Positions 34,982 to 44,104 of a stretch of DNA of 64,000 nt are shown piece by piece (within the stretch, counting starts at the first letter, position 1; each line of letters begins with the position of its first letter). The stretch is taken from assembly GCA_043721775.1 (NCBI GenBank), contig JAYSQA010000374.1:11228-75227 (forward strand), in the 5' to 3' direction. The translations under genes and the position numbers were made by a program. This DNA comes from Stagnihabitans sp043721775. Its GTDB lineage: Bacteria; Pseudomonadota; Alphaproteobacteria; Rhodobacterales; Rhodobacteraceae. The notes beneath the pieces were generated by a model. That model saw only the letters and a list, made by a program, of their open reading frames with translations. It was not told the origin of the DNA and did not search any database.

Positions 34982-36591
34982 CAGACAGGCTCCTCGTCAT
35001 GTTCCATCCAGGAGCGCAGGATTTCGATTGATTCGGCCTGACGTTCCTCGATCAGGCGGCGCAGACGGGCGACCGGGTCGGTTTCTACCCCGGTCATGGC
35101 GGCCTCTTGTTCCGAGAAGTCGGCGACCTGCGGGAACATGATGCCGCCATCGTCGATCTCGCCGTCAAGGGCGGCCGGTGCCGGGGCACCCATGCCATTC
35201 GGCAAGGCCAGCGGCATCTGGGCTGCCGCCAGCTGTGCCGTGCCACGTGCCGAAGACGTCAGGATTGGCCGGATCACAAACAACCCCAGGATCAGGGTCA
35301 CCAGCGCCAGAACACCCAACTGGATCATCGACATCAGGTTAAGCGGGCCGAAAGCCGACATGAAGCCGGATTCCACCAGCGTGCCTTCGACCGCCTGCTT
35401 ATCAAACGGCAGGGATTTCAGCGTCAGGACGTCACCCCGCGTCGTATCCAGTCCAACGGCGGATGAGACAAGTTCCTTCAGCGTCGCAAGTTCTGCATCG
35501 CTGCGTGGCTGGAAGGTCACCGTACCGTCGGCCGCAGTTATCTTTTCTTGATCCACCAGAACCGCGACCGACAACTTGGCCACCGCGCCGGGCACCTTGA
35601 TGACCTGACGATTGGTCTCGGACACCTCGTAGTTCACCCGCTCGGACTTGTCGGAATTCTGGCTCTGGTTCGTGCCACCTGGGGCCGCAGCGCCCGTGGG
35701 CAAGTTCGAGGCAACGGTCACATTGCCATCCGAACCGGTTGACGTCCCGCTTTTGTCCTGAGTTTCGGTTGATATGGCGACCTTGCCCTGAGGGTCGAGC
35801 GTGCGCTGGTTGACCTCTTCGCGGTCGGTGACCACGTCGACGTTGACTTCAACGACCGCCTTGCCGGGGCCAACGCGGGCCGCCAGCAGCCGCTCGACAT
35901 TCTGCTTTATTTCTGCGGCCCGGGCGTCGCCTGCCGTGTTGGGTGCCGAGGCATCCGTCTCAGACGGAATCAGCCCCGCCACCGAGTCGATCACGGCCAC
36001 ATCATCGGGTTGCATGCCCGAAACGGCCCCCGCCACCAGATGCCGGATCGCATTGGCCTGTTGGGCCGACAGCGCACCGGACCTTGTGGTAACCGTCACG
36101 CTGGCGGTTGGCTTGTTCTTGTCCTGAAACAGCTGGGTCGGGGCTTGGGCGATGTGCACCCGCGCGGCTTTGACCTCTGGCAAGGCCAGAACGGTGCGCG
36201 CCAGCTCTCCTTCTTTGGCACGCCAGTAGGCCGCATCGAACATCTGCGAGGTCGTGCCAAATCCTGACAGGGAATCAAGCAGTTCGTAGCCCGTGCCCCC
36301 TGTCGCAGGCAGCCCTTGCCCGGCCAGGGTCATCCGCAAACCGTCGCGTTTGGACTGGTCGACATAGATTGCGTCCCCGCGTATCTCATACTTCACGGCC
36401 TGCGCGTCCAGCGCCGTAATCACCGCCCCGGCAGAGGCGCTGTCCAGCCCGGAATACAACAGCGCCATGTCCGACTGCCCCGCCATCCTTGCTAGGGTCA
36501 GAATGGCCAGAAACATGGCGACAGTCGCGCCAAGCACGACGGCCCGGCGCTGGTTGCTAAGATTGGCCCATAGCGAAAGCAGATTCTGCAA
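34981..36591 (-). CDS. fliF: Flagellar MS-ring protein FliF
   Basis: 536 residues with an N-terminal membrane helix (VVLGATVAMFLAILTLARMA, residues 18-37), the YscJ/FliF ring-building region (GLDSASAGAVITALDAQAVKYEI, partly), and a second membrane helix near 435-455 (MIQLGVLALVTLILGLFVI). The C-terminal cytoplasmic tail normally contacts FliG. It is the first gene of the minus-strand unit fliF-fliH-fliN-fliP, divergent from fliL. Confidence 0.94.
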   Translation of the reverse strand: MQNLLSLWANLSNQRRAVVLGATVAMFLAILTLARMAGQSDMALLYSGLDSASAGAVITALDAQAVKYEIRGDAIYVDQSKRDGLRMTLAGQGLPATGGTGYELLDSLSGFGTTSQMFDAAYWRAKEGELARTVLALPEVKAARVHIAQAPTQLFQDKNKPTASVTVTTRSGALSAQQANAIRHLVAGAVSGMQPDDVAVIDSVAGLIPSETDASAPNTAGDARAAEIKQNVERLLAARVGPGKAVVEVNVDVVTDREEVNQRTLDPQGKVAISTETQDKSGTSTGSDGNVTVASNLPTGAAAPGGTNQSQNSDKSERVNYEVSETNRQVIKVPGAVAKLSVAVLVDQEKITAADGTVTFQPRSDAELATLKELVSSAVGLDTTRGDVLTLKSLPFDKQAVEGTLVESGFMSAFGPLNLMSMIQLGVLALVTLILGLFVIRPILTSSARGTAQLAAAQMPLALPNGMGAPAPAALDGEIDDGGIMFPQVADFSEQEAAMTGVETDPVARLRRLIEERQAESIEILRSWMEHDEEPV

Positions 36592-36643
36592 AGTCGTCTC
36601 CGTTCAGGGCTTCTGCCCCTCGCACCACTTTGAAGTGCCGGTC

Positions 36644-36658
36644 TTAACAATCGGTTAG
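36644..36658. promoter_or_regulatory. CtrA-type box between fliF and fliL
   Basis: TTAA-N7-TTAG (TTAACAATCGGTTAG), one mismatch from the CtrA consensus, in the 112-base gap between the divergent fliF and fliL operons, 53 bases from the fliF start. It could control both directions. Confidence 0.5.
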
Positions 36659-36703
36659 GACGAACAGTCTATCTTTGGTCTCAGAGTGAGGATGGAGGTC
36701 CCT

Positions 36704-37186
36704 TTGGCCGAAGCCGAAGTGCCGCAGGACGCGGCTCCAAAAAAGAAGTCGAAGTTTCCCCTGATCATCGGGCTGGTCCTGTTCCTGGCTTTGGGGGGTG
36801 GAGGGTTTTATGCCGTCTTTTCCGGGATGATTCTGGCCCCAGGCACAGAGACAAAGCCGTCCGGTGCCGAAAAGACCATTGCGCCTGACATCGCCTTTGT
36901 CCCGATTGCGCCGGTGACCATCTCGCTGGGCAAGGCGGCCGACAATCACCATCTGCGCTTCACCGCCCAGTTGGAGGTGAACAAGGACAAGGTTGAAGAG
37001 GTTACAACTTTGGTCCCGCGCATTCTGGACGTGTTGAACGGCTATCTGCGCGCCCTTGAGGTGCCAGAGCTGGAAGACCCTGATGCCCTGGTCCGCCTGC
37101 GCTCGCAGATGCTGCGCCGCATTCAGATCGTCACGGGCGAGGGGCGCGTGCGCGATCTTCTCGTCACCGAATTTGTGCTGGAGTGA
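36704..37186 (+). CDS. fliL: Flagellar basal-body protein FliL
   Basis: 160 residues if started at the TTG at 36704, which has a GGAGG site exactly 5 bases upstream; ATG at 36692 and GTG at 36686 are in-frame alternatives without such a site. A Lys-rich N-terminus precedes one membrane helix (FPLIIGLVLFLALGGGGFYAVF) and a periplasmic FliL domain (LEVNKDKVEEVTTLVPRILDVL, ITGEG-like end, VRDLLVTEFVLE). FliL surrounds the stator. A second FliL-like gene is at 46290-46754. Confidence 0.85.
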   Translation: MAEAEVPQDAAPKKKSKFPLIIGLVLFLALGGGGFYAVFSGMILAPGTETKPSGAEKTIAPDIAFVPIAPVTISLGKAADNHHLRFTAQLEVNKDKVEEVTTLVPRILDVLNGYLRALEVPELEDPDALVRLRSQMLRRIQIVTGEGRVRDLLVTEFVLE

Positions 37187-37195
37187 GACTGCACC

Positions 37196-37591
37196 ATGAA
37201 CATGATTTCCGACATTCTTCTTGCAGCAGGCGCCTTTGGTGCGGCGATTTATTGCTATGTGCTCGGCGCGCGGCTCAAGAAATTCACCACGCTGGAGACT
37301 GGAATGGGCGGGGCCATCGCGGTTCTGTCGGTGCAGGTTGATGACATGACCAAAGCTTTGGACAAGGCCCGTGCCGCAGCGACCGGCTCGGCGTCCAGCC
37401 TTGAAGGGCTTACGTCACGGGCCGAGGCGGTGGCGGCACGGATCGAACTTCTGCTGGCCTCGATGCACGATCTGCCCGAACCCGGGGCACAGTCGCCTCC
37501 CACGTTTTCCGATGTGCAGGATGAGGCTGATCGCAAGCTGCGATTCGTTCGCAGGCGACCTGGACGCACGGAATTGGAGGCCGCAGAATGA
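37196..37591 (+). CDS. DUF6468-like membrane coiled-coil protein of the flagellar locus
   Basis: 131 residues: an N-terminal membrane segment (ISDILLAAGAFGAAIYCYVLGARL, in residues 4-27), then a helical region with heptad-like spacing (VDDMTKALDKARAAATGSASSLEGL) and a basic C-terminus. It resembles the small DUF6468 proteins that sit next to fliL or fliM in other alphaproteobacteria, as far as I recall. It is nine bases after fliL and overlaps the next gene as ATGA, so it is made with FliL and the MotE-like protein. A stator- or C-ring-associated role is inference. Confidence 0.65.
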   Translation: MNMISDILLAAGAFGAAIYCYVLGARLKKFTTLETGMGGAIAVLSVQVDDMTKALDKARAAATGSASSLEGLTSRAEAVAARIELLLASMHDLPEPGAQSPPTFSDVQDEADRKLRFVRRRPGRTELEAAE

Positions 37592-38148
37592 CCGTTCGCA
37601 AACGACAGTCCGGCCGCAGCGTTCTTGTGGTTCTGTCTCTGACCCTCGCCTCGGCCGGGGCGCTGCGATTGGGGTCGGGCATTGGTGCTGCACTTGCCAA
37701 TTCGTCTGTCGAAACGGCAGCTGCCCCACTGGACTGCCCAACCCCACCGGCTGCTTTGGCGGCAGCGCTTGCGGGTCGCGAATCGCAGGTCAAGGCGCAG
37801 GAAGCGGCGGTTGCCGAACGCATGGCGGCGCTGAACCTTGCCGATCAGGCCATCACCAAACGCATGGGTGAATTGCAGACGGCTGAGGATGAGCTGAAAA
37901 AGACTCTCGCCATTGCCGACGGGGCCTCGGAAAAGGATCTGACCCAGTTGACGGCGGTTTATGAGGCGATGAAGCCGGCTGATGCGGCGGCCCTGTTCCA
38001 GACCATGGCACCCGAATTTGCGGCAGGCTTTCTGGGCCGGATGCAGCCCGCCTCGGCTGCTGCGATCATGACGGGTATGAAGCCAGACAAAGTCTATGAA
38101 ATTTCGGTTCTTCTGGCCGGTCGCAACGCTTTGGCACCCAAGAACTAG
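37588..38148 (+). CDS. motE: MotE-like motility protein
   Basis: 186 residues with a signal anchor (VLVVLSLTLASAGALRL), a coiled coil (about 60-105) and a C-terminal MgtE-N-like domain (LTQLTAVYEAMKPADAAALF, then LGRMQPASAAAIMTGM). This is the domain order of MotE, a periplasmic chaperone for MotC in Sinorhizobium. A clear MotC is not present; the large protein two genes downstream could be the partner, which is a guess from context. Confidence 0.78.
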   Translation: MTVRKRQSGRSVLVVLSLTLASAGALRLGSGIGAALANSSVETAAAPLDCPTPPAALAAALAGRESQVKAQEAAVAERMAALNLADQAITKRMGELQTAEDELKKTLAIADGASEKDLTQLTAVYEAMKPADAAALFQTMAPEFAAGFLGRMQPASAAAIMTGMKPDKVYEISVLLAGRNALAPKN

Positions 38149-38212
38149 GGTCAGGGTTTCTTAACCCGGGCGTGGCAATCATGCGAAGGGCAAAGGAAAG
38201 TAGAGGCGGATC

Positions 38213-39085
38213 ATGCTTGCTATAGTCGGCATCATAATGATCTTCGTCATGGTTTTCGGCGGATACATGTTCGCTGGTGGCAAGATGGGAATCATTCTGG
38301 AGGCCCTGCCGCACGAAATGATCGTGATCGGCGGGGCTGCCATTGGCGCTTTCCTGCTGGGCAATGACCTGGCGACGGTCAAACAGGCCTGCAAGGATCT
38401 GGGCAAGGTTTTCAAGGGCTGCAAATGGAAGTCGACGGACTATCGTGACCTTTTGGCCCTTTTGTTCGAATTGGTCCGGATCGCGCGCTCCAACCCGGTG
38501 GCGCTGGAAGAGCATGTTGAAAACCCGGAAGGGTCGTCAATCTTCGGGCGATTTCCCAAGATCCAGCATGACCATGCGGTTGTCGAACTGATCTGCGACA
38601 CGCTGCGCGCGGCCTCGATGAACTACGACGACCCGCATCAGGTGGAAGAGGTTCTCGACAAACGGATGGAGGAAGCGCATCACCACGCGCTTCATGGCAG
38701 CCACGCTTGGCAATCCATGGCCGACGCCATGCCCGCGATTGGCATTGTGGCCGCTGTTCTGGGCGTCATCAAGACCATGGGCTCAATCGACCAGCCGCCC
38801 GAGATTTTGGGCGGCATGATCGGCGGTGCCTTGGTGGGCACATTCTTGGGCGTGTTTCTGGCCTATGGGTTCATCGGCCCGATGTCCTCGCGCATCAAGT
38901 CCGTGGTGGATGAAGACAATTACTTCCACCAACTCATCCGCGAGGTTTTGATTGCCAACCTGCACCGTCATCCACCGAACATCTGCATCGAGGTGGGGCG
39001 GCAAAACACGCCGCACCATGTGCGTCCCAGCTTCTCTGATGTTGAGGCGGTGTTGCGCGGCCTGAAACAGGAAAACGCGGCATGA
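38213..39085 (+). CDS. motA: Flagellar stator protein MotA
   Basis: 290 residues with four membrane helices. Two are at the N-terminus (MLAIVGIIMIFVMVFGGYMF and IVIGGAAIGAFLLG) and two in the second half, including the proton-path motif PAIGIVAAVLGVIKTMG. The charged cytoplasmic loop between residues 80 and 160 would face FliG. It forms the proton-driven stator with MotB, encoded 10 kb upstream. Its stop overlaps the next start as ATGA. Confidence 0.95.
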   Translation: MLAIVGIIMIFVMVFGGYMFAGGKMGIILEALPHEMIVIGGAAIGAFLLGNDLATVKQACKDLGKVFKGCKWKSTDYRDLLALLFELVRIARSNPVALEEHVENPEGSSIFGRFPKIQHDHAVVELICDTLRAASMNYDDPHQVEEVLDKRMEEAHHHALHGSHAWQSMADAMPAIGIVAAVLGVIKTMGSIDQPPEILGGMIGGALVGTFLGVFLAYGFIGPMSSRIKSVVDEDNYFHQLIREVLIANLHRHPPNICIEVGRQNTPHHVRPSFSDVEAVLRGLKQENAA

Positions 39086-41277
39086 GAGGATGGATCGCGC
39101 TTCTGATCGCATTGGCGTGGTTCCCGCTGGCAGCCTCTGCCGGTCCGGCGCTGGTCACGTCGGGCGAGCATCCGGGGTTTACCCGTCTGGTCGTTCAGTT
39201 TGCTGGCGCGGTGAATTGGCAAGTCGGGCGCGGTGTGGATGGCTATACCTTGCGGGTGCAGGATCAAAAGCCCGTTTATGACATGTCGAAAGCCTTTGAT
39301 CTGATTGGTAAAAGCCGTCTCGCGGCGCTGTGGTCTGATTCAAAGACCGGCGAATTGCACTTCGGCATCGCCTGCGCCTGTTATGCCATGCCTTTCGAGT
39401 TCCGACCTGGGATCATTGTCCTTGATCTGCGTGACGGGCCACCGCCGACAGGCTCTTCGTTCGAGCAGCCACTTGATGCCCCGGTCCCGCCCATTGAAGT
39501 TTCCGTTCCGCCACCAAGTGCCGCAGCGCCGGCCTATGACTGGACGGCGGCAAAGGGGGCGGGTCTTGACCGCAATCCGGATCTTCTGGGTACTTTCGGG
39601 CCCTTGTCAGTTGACCTCAATTCCGTGGACGTGGGCTTGGAACAGCTTCGCCTGTCATTGATCGACGAAATGGGGCGTGGCGCTTCGCAAGGCATTGTCG
39701 ATATGGCGAAACCGAAGAAGGCTCCCGGGGCGGTGCAAGGCGGCGGGGTTCCATCAGTCCAACTTCATCTGGGAGAGACGCCTGATCTGGTCATTCGACA
39801 AAAGGGCGCAGATCGCGCACCGCTGACCGCAAAAGGAGCGGACTGCATTTCGGATGAACAGCTTGACCTTCCCTCTTGGGGGTCAAATCGCCCGGTGGCC
39901 GACCAGATCGGGCCCGAGCGCGAGGGCCTGACGGGAGAGTTTGACAAGCCCGATCCTGATGCGGTCACCCGGGCGGTTCGCTTCCAGCTGTTTCTGGGGT
40001 TCGGGGCAGAGGCGCGCGGTTTGGTGCGCGCTTTTCCGGATGACCTGCCCGACAAGCCAATCTGGGACAGCATGGCCCATCTTGTCGATGGTGAACCCGA
40101 CGCCGCCCTGACCTTCCTTGGGATGGAGGAGTGTGACACCGCCGCCGCGCTATGGGCCACTTTGGCCGATCCAAACGCCCGTCCCAATGACGAGATCGGA
40201 AAAGCTGCGGTGCTGCGCAGTTTTTCCGCGCTGCCATCGCACTTGCGGCGGCTTCTGGGGCCAAAACTGGTGGAACGATTCCTGGCCACCAGTGACATTT
40301 CCACCGCAACGGCACTGCGCGATGCTGTCTTGCGCGCTCCGGGGGACGCTGGGCCGGAAGTGATCCTGATGCAAGCCGCGATGAGCCGCGCGGCAGGTGC
40401 GCCGGGGAAGGCTGAAACGCAGCTTGCACCCCTTGCCAATTCCGCGGGCCCGGCTTCGGCAGATGCGCTGGTCGCTTTGGTCGAGCAGAGGGTGACTTTG
40501 GGGCAATCCATTGACTACGGGCAGGTGCAAACACTGGAAGAGCTTCTGAAAGAACGCAAAGGTGGGTCGGATGCCCCGAAATTCCAACATGCATTGGTTC
40601 TGGCGCGTGCCGCTTCCGGTGATTTTGACCGCGCTTTCAAAGAAGTGCCCGATGTGCCTGACGCGGAGGCGGCGCTTTGGCGCGTGTTGGCGGTAAACGG
40701 GCCGGACAGCGCACTTTTGAACTATGCAACGCTTGGGCTAGGGGAAACGCCGCCGCTTGTCGCCAAGGAAGATGCCTCGCTGATTGCCGACAGATTGCTC
40801 GGCTTGGGTCTGGCCGATCAGGCGGCCCAATGGCTGAAGCTGGATGACCATGCGCCTGACCTTCTGCGTGCGCGCGTCAGTCTGGCACAGGGCAATCCGA
40901 CAGACGCTTTGGCGCGGCTGGAAATGGACGATTCACCGGCTGCTTTGGCTGTCAAGGCAAGGGCATTCCAGGATCTGAACCAGGAAAAAGCCGCAGCCGA
41001 GATCTTTGCCAAATTGGGCAAGCCTGATGATCAATGGGCGGCCATGAGCCGGTCACAGGCATGGGACACGCTGGCGCAAAGCGGGCCTGATCCGTGGAAA
41101 GCCGTTGCATCTGTTGTCGCCGGTCGGCCTGCCGATGCTGCCCCTGCTGCGGCCATCCCACAAGATGCAGGCCCCCTGACCCGCAACAAGGCCTTGGTCG
41201 CTGATAGTGCTGCCACGCGCGATGCCATCACCGCCTTGCTCAATTCCGTGAAATCGCCAGTTCAGCCAACTCAGTAG
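39082..41277 (+). CDS. Large periplasmic repeat protein of the motA operon
   Basis: 731 residues with a signal peptide (LLIALAWFPLAASA, cleavage near 20). Residues 25-115 look like an AMIN-type beta-rich domain (GFTRLVVQFAGAVNWQVGRG, then IIVLDLRDG). A Pro-rich linker follows, then roughly 450 residues of helical repeats resembling TPR/Sel1 scaffolds (LLGLGLADQAAQWLKL, LARLEMDDSPAALAVKARAF). I do not recognise a named family. It begins inside the motA stop and precedes a lytic transglycosylase by one base overlap, pointing to a periplasmic partner of the stator or of rod assembly. Confidence 0.75.
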   Translation: MRGWIALLIALAWFPLAASAGPALVTSGEHPGFTRLVVQFAGAVNWQVGRGVDGYTLRVQDQKPVYDMSKAFDLIGKSRLAALWSDSKTGELHFGIACACYAMPFEFRPGIIVLDLRDGPPPTGSSFEQPLDAPVPPIEVSVPPPSAAAPAYDWTAAKGAGLDRNPDLLGTFGPLSVDLNSVDVGLEQLRLSLIDEMGRGASQGIVDMAKPKKAPGAVQGGGVPSVQLHLGETPDLVIRQKGADRAPLTAKGADCISDEQLDLPSWGSNRPVADQIGPEREGLTGEFDKPDPDAVTRAVRFQLFLGFGAEARGLVRAFPDDLPDKPIWDSMAHLVDGEPDAALTFLGMEECDTAAALWATLADPNARPNDEIGKAAVLRSFSALPSHLRRLLGPKLVERFLATSDISTATALRDAVLRAPGDAGPEVILMQAAMSRAAGAPGKAETQLAPLANSAGPASADALVALVEQRVTLGQSIDYGQVQTLEELLKERKGGSDAPKFQHALVLARAASGDFDRAFKEVPDVPDAEAALWRVLAVNGPDSALLNYATLGLGETPPLVAKEDASLIADRLLGLGLADQAAQWLKLDDHAPDLLRARVSLAQGNPTDALARLEMDDSPAALAVKARAFQDLNQEKAAAEIFAKLGKPDDQWAAMSRSQAWDTLAQSGPDPWKAVASVVAGRPADAAPAAAIPQDAGPLTRNKALVADSAATRDAITALLNSVKSPVQPTQ

Positions 41278-42026
41278 TGCCTCGCTTACAGCTTGGTAAG
41301 GTTTGGCGATTAGACTTCAAGCGGGCGACCAAGAATTGGTCACATTGGGTGGACCCCTTGAAAATAGTTACAATCCTCACCGTTGGCGCGCTAACAGCCG
41401 GAATTGCGACGACCGGCCGATCCGCCGCGGCACCCGGCTTTCTGTGCGACCAGGCGGCCGCGACTGCGGCCCAATCAACCGGCGTGCCGATCGATATCCT
41501 GCTGGCGATTTCGCGGGTCGAAACGGGGCGCCAAACCGATGGCACGCTGGCCCCCTGGCCTTGGACGATCAACGCAGACGGCAAGGGCACCTTCTATGAC
41601 ACGAAGGCCGAGGCCGTTGCTGTGGCAGAGGCGCATCTGACGGATGGTACCGGAACCTTCGATATCGGGTGCTTTCAGCTGAACATCCGGTATCACGGCC
41701 AGGCGTTCGCCACCTTTGAAGAGATGTTTGATCCGGAAAAGAACGCTGACTACGCGGCTCGGTTCTTGAGCTCACTTTATCAGGAAACCGGCACTTGGGC
41801 CGGTGCGGTGGCCGCCTATCACTCGCGCACGCCGGACCTTGCGCAGGCTTACCTCAATCAGGTCAGGGCCGTGCTGGAAACTCCGGGCGCAACGGATCAG
41901 CCGCTACCGGCTCCCGTGGCACGAGAGAACAACTTCCCGCTTCTACAGGCGGGGGCGCAAGGCGGTTTCGGTTCGGTTGTGCCGATGACCAATGCCCGTG
42001 GCCCGCTGATCGGGGGCAATTCCTGA
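41277..42026 (+). CDS. Lytic transglycosylase of the flagellar locus (SltF type)
   Basis: 249 residues from a GTG overlapping the previous stop, or 222 from a TTG at 41358 that has a GGTGGA site and would start directly in a signal peptide (KIVTILTVGALTAGIATTG). The catalytic SLT domain shows ILLAISRVETGRQ with the catalytic Glu, a GCFQLN motif, and AVAAYHSRTP. In Rhodobacter sphaeroides a similar enzyme, SltF, cuts peptidoglycan for rod passage and works with a FlgJ that lacks its own hydrolase. The FlgJ here also lacks one. Confidence 0.85.
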   Translation: MPRLQLGKVWRLDFKRATKNWSHWVDPLKIVTILTVGALTAGIATTGRSAAAPGFLCDQAAATAAQSTGVPIDILLAISRVETGRQTDGTLAPWPWTINADGKGTFYDTKAEAVAVAEAHLTDGTGTFDIGCFQLNIRYHGQAFATFEEMFDPEKNADYAARFLSSLYQETGTWAGAVAAYHSRTPDLAQAYLNQVRAVLETPGATDQPLPAPVARENNFPLLQAGAQGGFGSVVPMTNARGPLIGGNS

Positions 42027-44104
42027 TGCTTGGCCTCAAGATTGATCCGGCGATGCTGTTCCGCCCCACCATCCTGCTAGCCCTTGCGCTGATGGGTGTC
42101 ATTCTGATGATGGTCTTGCCGGTGCCCTCATGGGTGCTGGACATCGGCCTTGCGCTGTCCTTTGCGCTGGCGATCCTGATGCTGACGGTCACCCTTTTCA
42201 TTGAACGCCCTTTGGAGTTTTCGGCCTTCCCGACCATTCTGCTGGCCTCGCTGATGTTGCGGCTTTCGCTGAACGTGTCGTCGACCAAGCTGATCATCGG
42301 GCAGGGCCATACCGGCACTGCCGCGGCAGGTCATGTGATCCAGGGCTTTGCCGAGTTCATCATGGGCGGCAACCTGTTGCTGGGCATCGTGATTTTCGCG
42401 GTGCTTCTGATCGTGAACTTTGTCGTCATCACCAAAGGCGCTGGCCGCATGGCCGAAGTTGGTGCCCGCTTCGCCCTCGACGGCATGCCCGGCAAGCAGC
42501 TCGCCATCGACGCCGACATGTCCGCAGGCGCCATCACCCACGCCGAGGCGAAAGTGAGACGCGAGCGGGAACTGGCAGAAACCAACTTCTTCGGCTCGCT
42601 TGACGGGGCGTCGAAGTTTGTCAAGGGCGACGCGGTGGCCGGGCTGATGATCACGGTGCTTAACATCGTCATGGGGCTGATCATGGGCGTTTTCGTCCAT
42701 GGCATGCCCGTGGGCAAAGCCTTTGAAACTTATGCGATTCTGACGATTGGCGATGGGTTGGTCAGCCAGATCCCGGCCGTGATCATCTCGGTTGGTGCAG
42801 CGCTTCTGCTGGCGCGCGGTGGGGCGGTTGGTGCCACGGACATCTCGTTTTTTGCGCAACTTGGCCGCTATCCTGGCGCTTTGGGGACGGTTGCCTTGCT
42901 GATGGCGCTGATCGCGCTGGTGCCGGGGATGCCGTTCTTTCCCTTTATGCTTGGCGCTGCTGCCTTGGTGGCCGCCGCCTGGCGGGCACATCGCCAAAAC
43001 ACCAAAGCGCCAACCGGGGAGGAAACGGCAGCAGCGGCGCCGGTCAAGAAATCCATCGGCGATGTGCTTGATTTTGATGAGATTCACATCGAGTTCGCGC
43101 CAAACCTTGTGGCGATGGTGCTTGACCCGGCCACTGGTCTTGACGCCAGAATTGCCAATATGCGCAACCATATTGCGTCGCAGTTTGGCTTGATCCTGCC
43201 GGAAATCCGGCTGACGGATGAGGCGACGCTGAACCCCGGCACCTATGCGATCCGCCTGCAAGGGGTCGAAAAGGTGCGCGACAAGCTGATCCCGGACCGC
43301 GTTCTTGTACTTTTGGGCGATGGTATTTCCGCCCCCGATGGCATTGACGTGAAAGAACCGGTCTACAGTGCCCCTGCCCGCTGGATCCGGCCTGACATGC
43401 AAGAAGATGCCGCGATGGCCGGGCTGACCGTCGTTTCAGCGCCCGAGGTTCTGGCGACCCATCTGCTGGAGGTGGTCAAGGGCAACCTGGCCCGGCTTTT
43501 GTCGCTTCGTGGCCTGCGACGTCTGCTGGATGAATTTACCAGGGTCACCGACGCCTCCCGGGCCGACCAGAACAAGCGCCTGCTTGATGAACTTGTCCCC
43601 GAAAAGGTGCCTGTTGATACCCTGCTGACGCTGCTCCGCCTGTTGCTGGAGGAAAGAGTCTCGATCCGCAATCTGCCGCTGATCCTTGAAGCTGCGGCCG
43701 AGGCGCGCAGTCTTGGTACGCCCGAGGCCATTTGTGAACACGTCCGCCAGCGGCTTGGCTTCCAGTTGGTGGCAGAGCTGCGGCGCGATGATGGCACAAT
43801 TCCGCTGATCCAACTCGCCCCCGAATGGGAAAAAACCTTCGCCGCCCACCAGATTGAAGGTGACCGTGGGCAAAGGGATGTGGCCTTGCCGCCGGACCAG
43901 TTCAGCCGTTTGGCCAATGGCTTGGCCGAACGGCTGAACCGTGCCGCTGAAAGCGGAACTTTCCCGGCCCTCGTCACCTCCACCTTGCGACGGCGGTTCT
44001 TGCGCACGGTAATGGGGGCCAAGGGCCTGACCGCCCCGGTCCTGTCCTACGAAGAGATCGGAATGGAGGCGCGTCCGGCCTTGGTGGGTGTGGTGCCGGC
44101 ATGA
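42026..44104 (+). CDS. flhA: Flagellar export gate protein FlhA
   Basis: 692 residues from the ATG at 42026, which shares one base with the previous stop (TGATG). Eight membrane helices cover the first 320 residues, with the FHIPEP-family cytoplasmic motif LAETNFFGSLDGASKFVKGD near 190-209. The large cytoplasmic domain follows, which binds chaperone-substrate complexes. It ends four bases inside fliR. Confidence 0.95.
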   Translation: MLGLKIDPAMLFRPTILLALALMGVILMMVLPVPSWVLDIGLALSFALAILMLTVTLFIERPLEFSAFPTILLASLMLRLSLNVSSTKLIIGQGHTGTAAAGHVIQGFAEFIMGGNLLLGIVIFAVLLIVNFVVITKGAGRMAEVGARFALDGMPGKQLAIDADMSAGAITHAEAKVRRERELAETNFFGSLDGASKFVKGDAVAGLMITVLNIVMGLIMGVFVHGMPVGKAFETYAILTIGDGLVSQIPAVIISVGAALLLARGGAVGATDISFFAQLGRYPGALGTVALLMALIALVPGMPFFPFMLGAAALVAAAWRAHRQNTKAPTGEETAAAAPVKKSIGDVLDFDEIHIEFAPNLVAMVLDPATGLDARIANMRNHIASQFGLILPEIRLTDEATLNPGTYAIRLQGVEKVRDKLIPDRVLVLLGDGISAPDGIDVKEPVYSAPARWIRPDMQEDAAMAGLTVVSAPEVLATHLLEVVKGNLARLLSLRGLRRLLDEFTRVTDASRADQNKRLLDELVPEKVPVDTLLTLLRLLLEERVSIRNLPLILEAAAEARSLGTPEAICEHVRQRLGFQLVAELRRDDGTIPLIQLAPEWEKTFAAHQIEGDRGQRDVALPPDQFSRLANGLAERLNRAAESGTFPALVTSTLRRRFLRTVMGAKGLTAPVLSYEEIGMEARPALVGVVPA

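Noticed and set aside
38170..38186. TTAAC half-site upstream of motA as a CtrA box
   Set aside because: The second half (TTAA at a seven-base spacing) is missing, so it does not meet the pattern used for the other boxes.
42128..43402. 424-codon minus-strand open frame inside flhA
   Set aside because: His/Gln/Arg-rich, no membrane segments or motifs, fully inside a well conserved gene.
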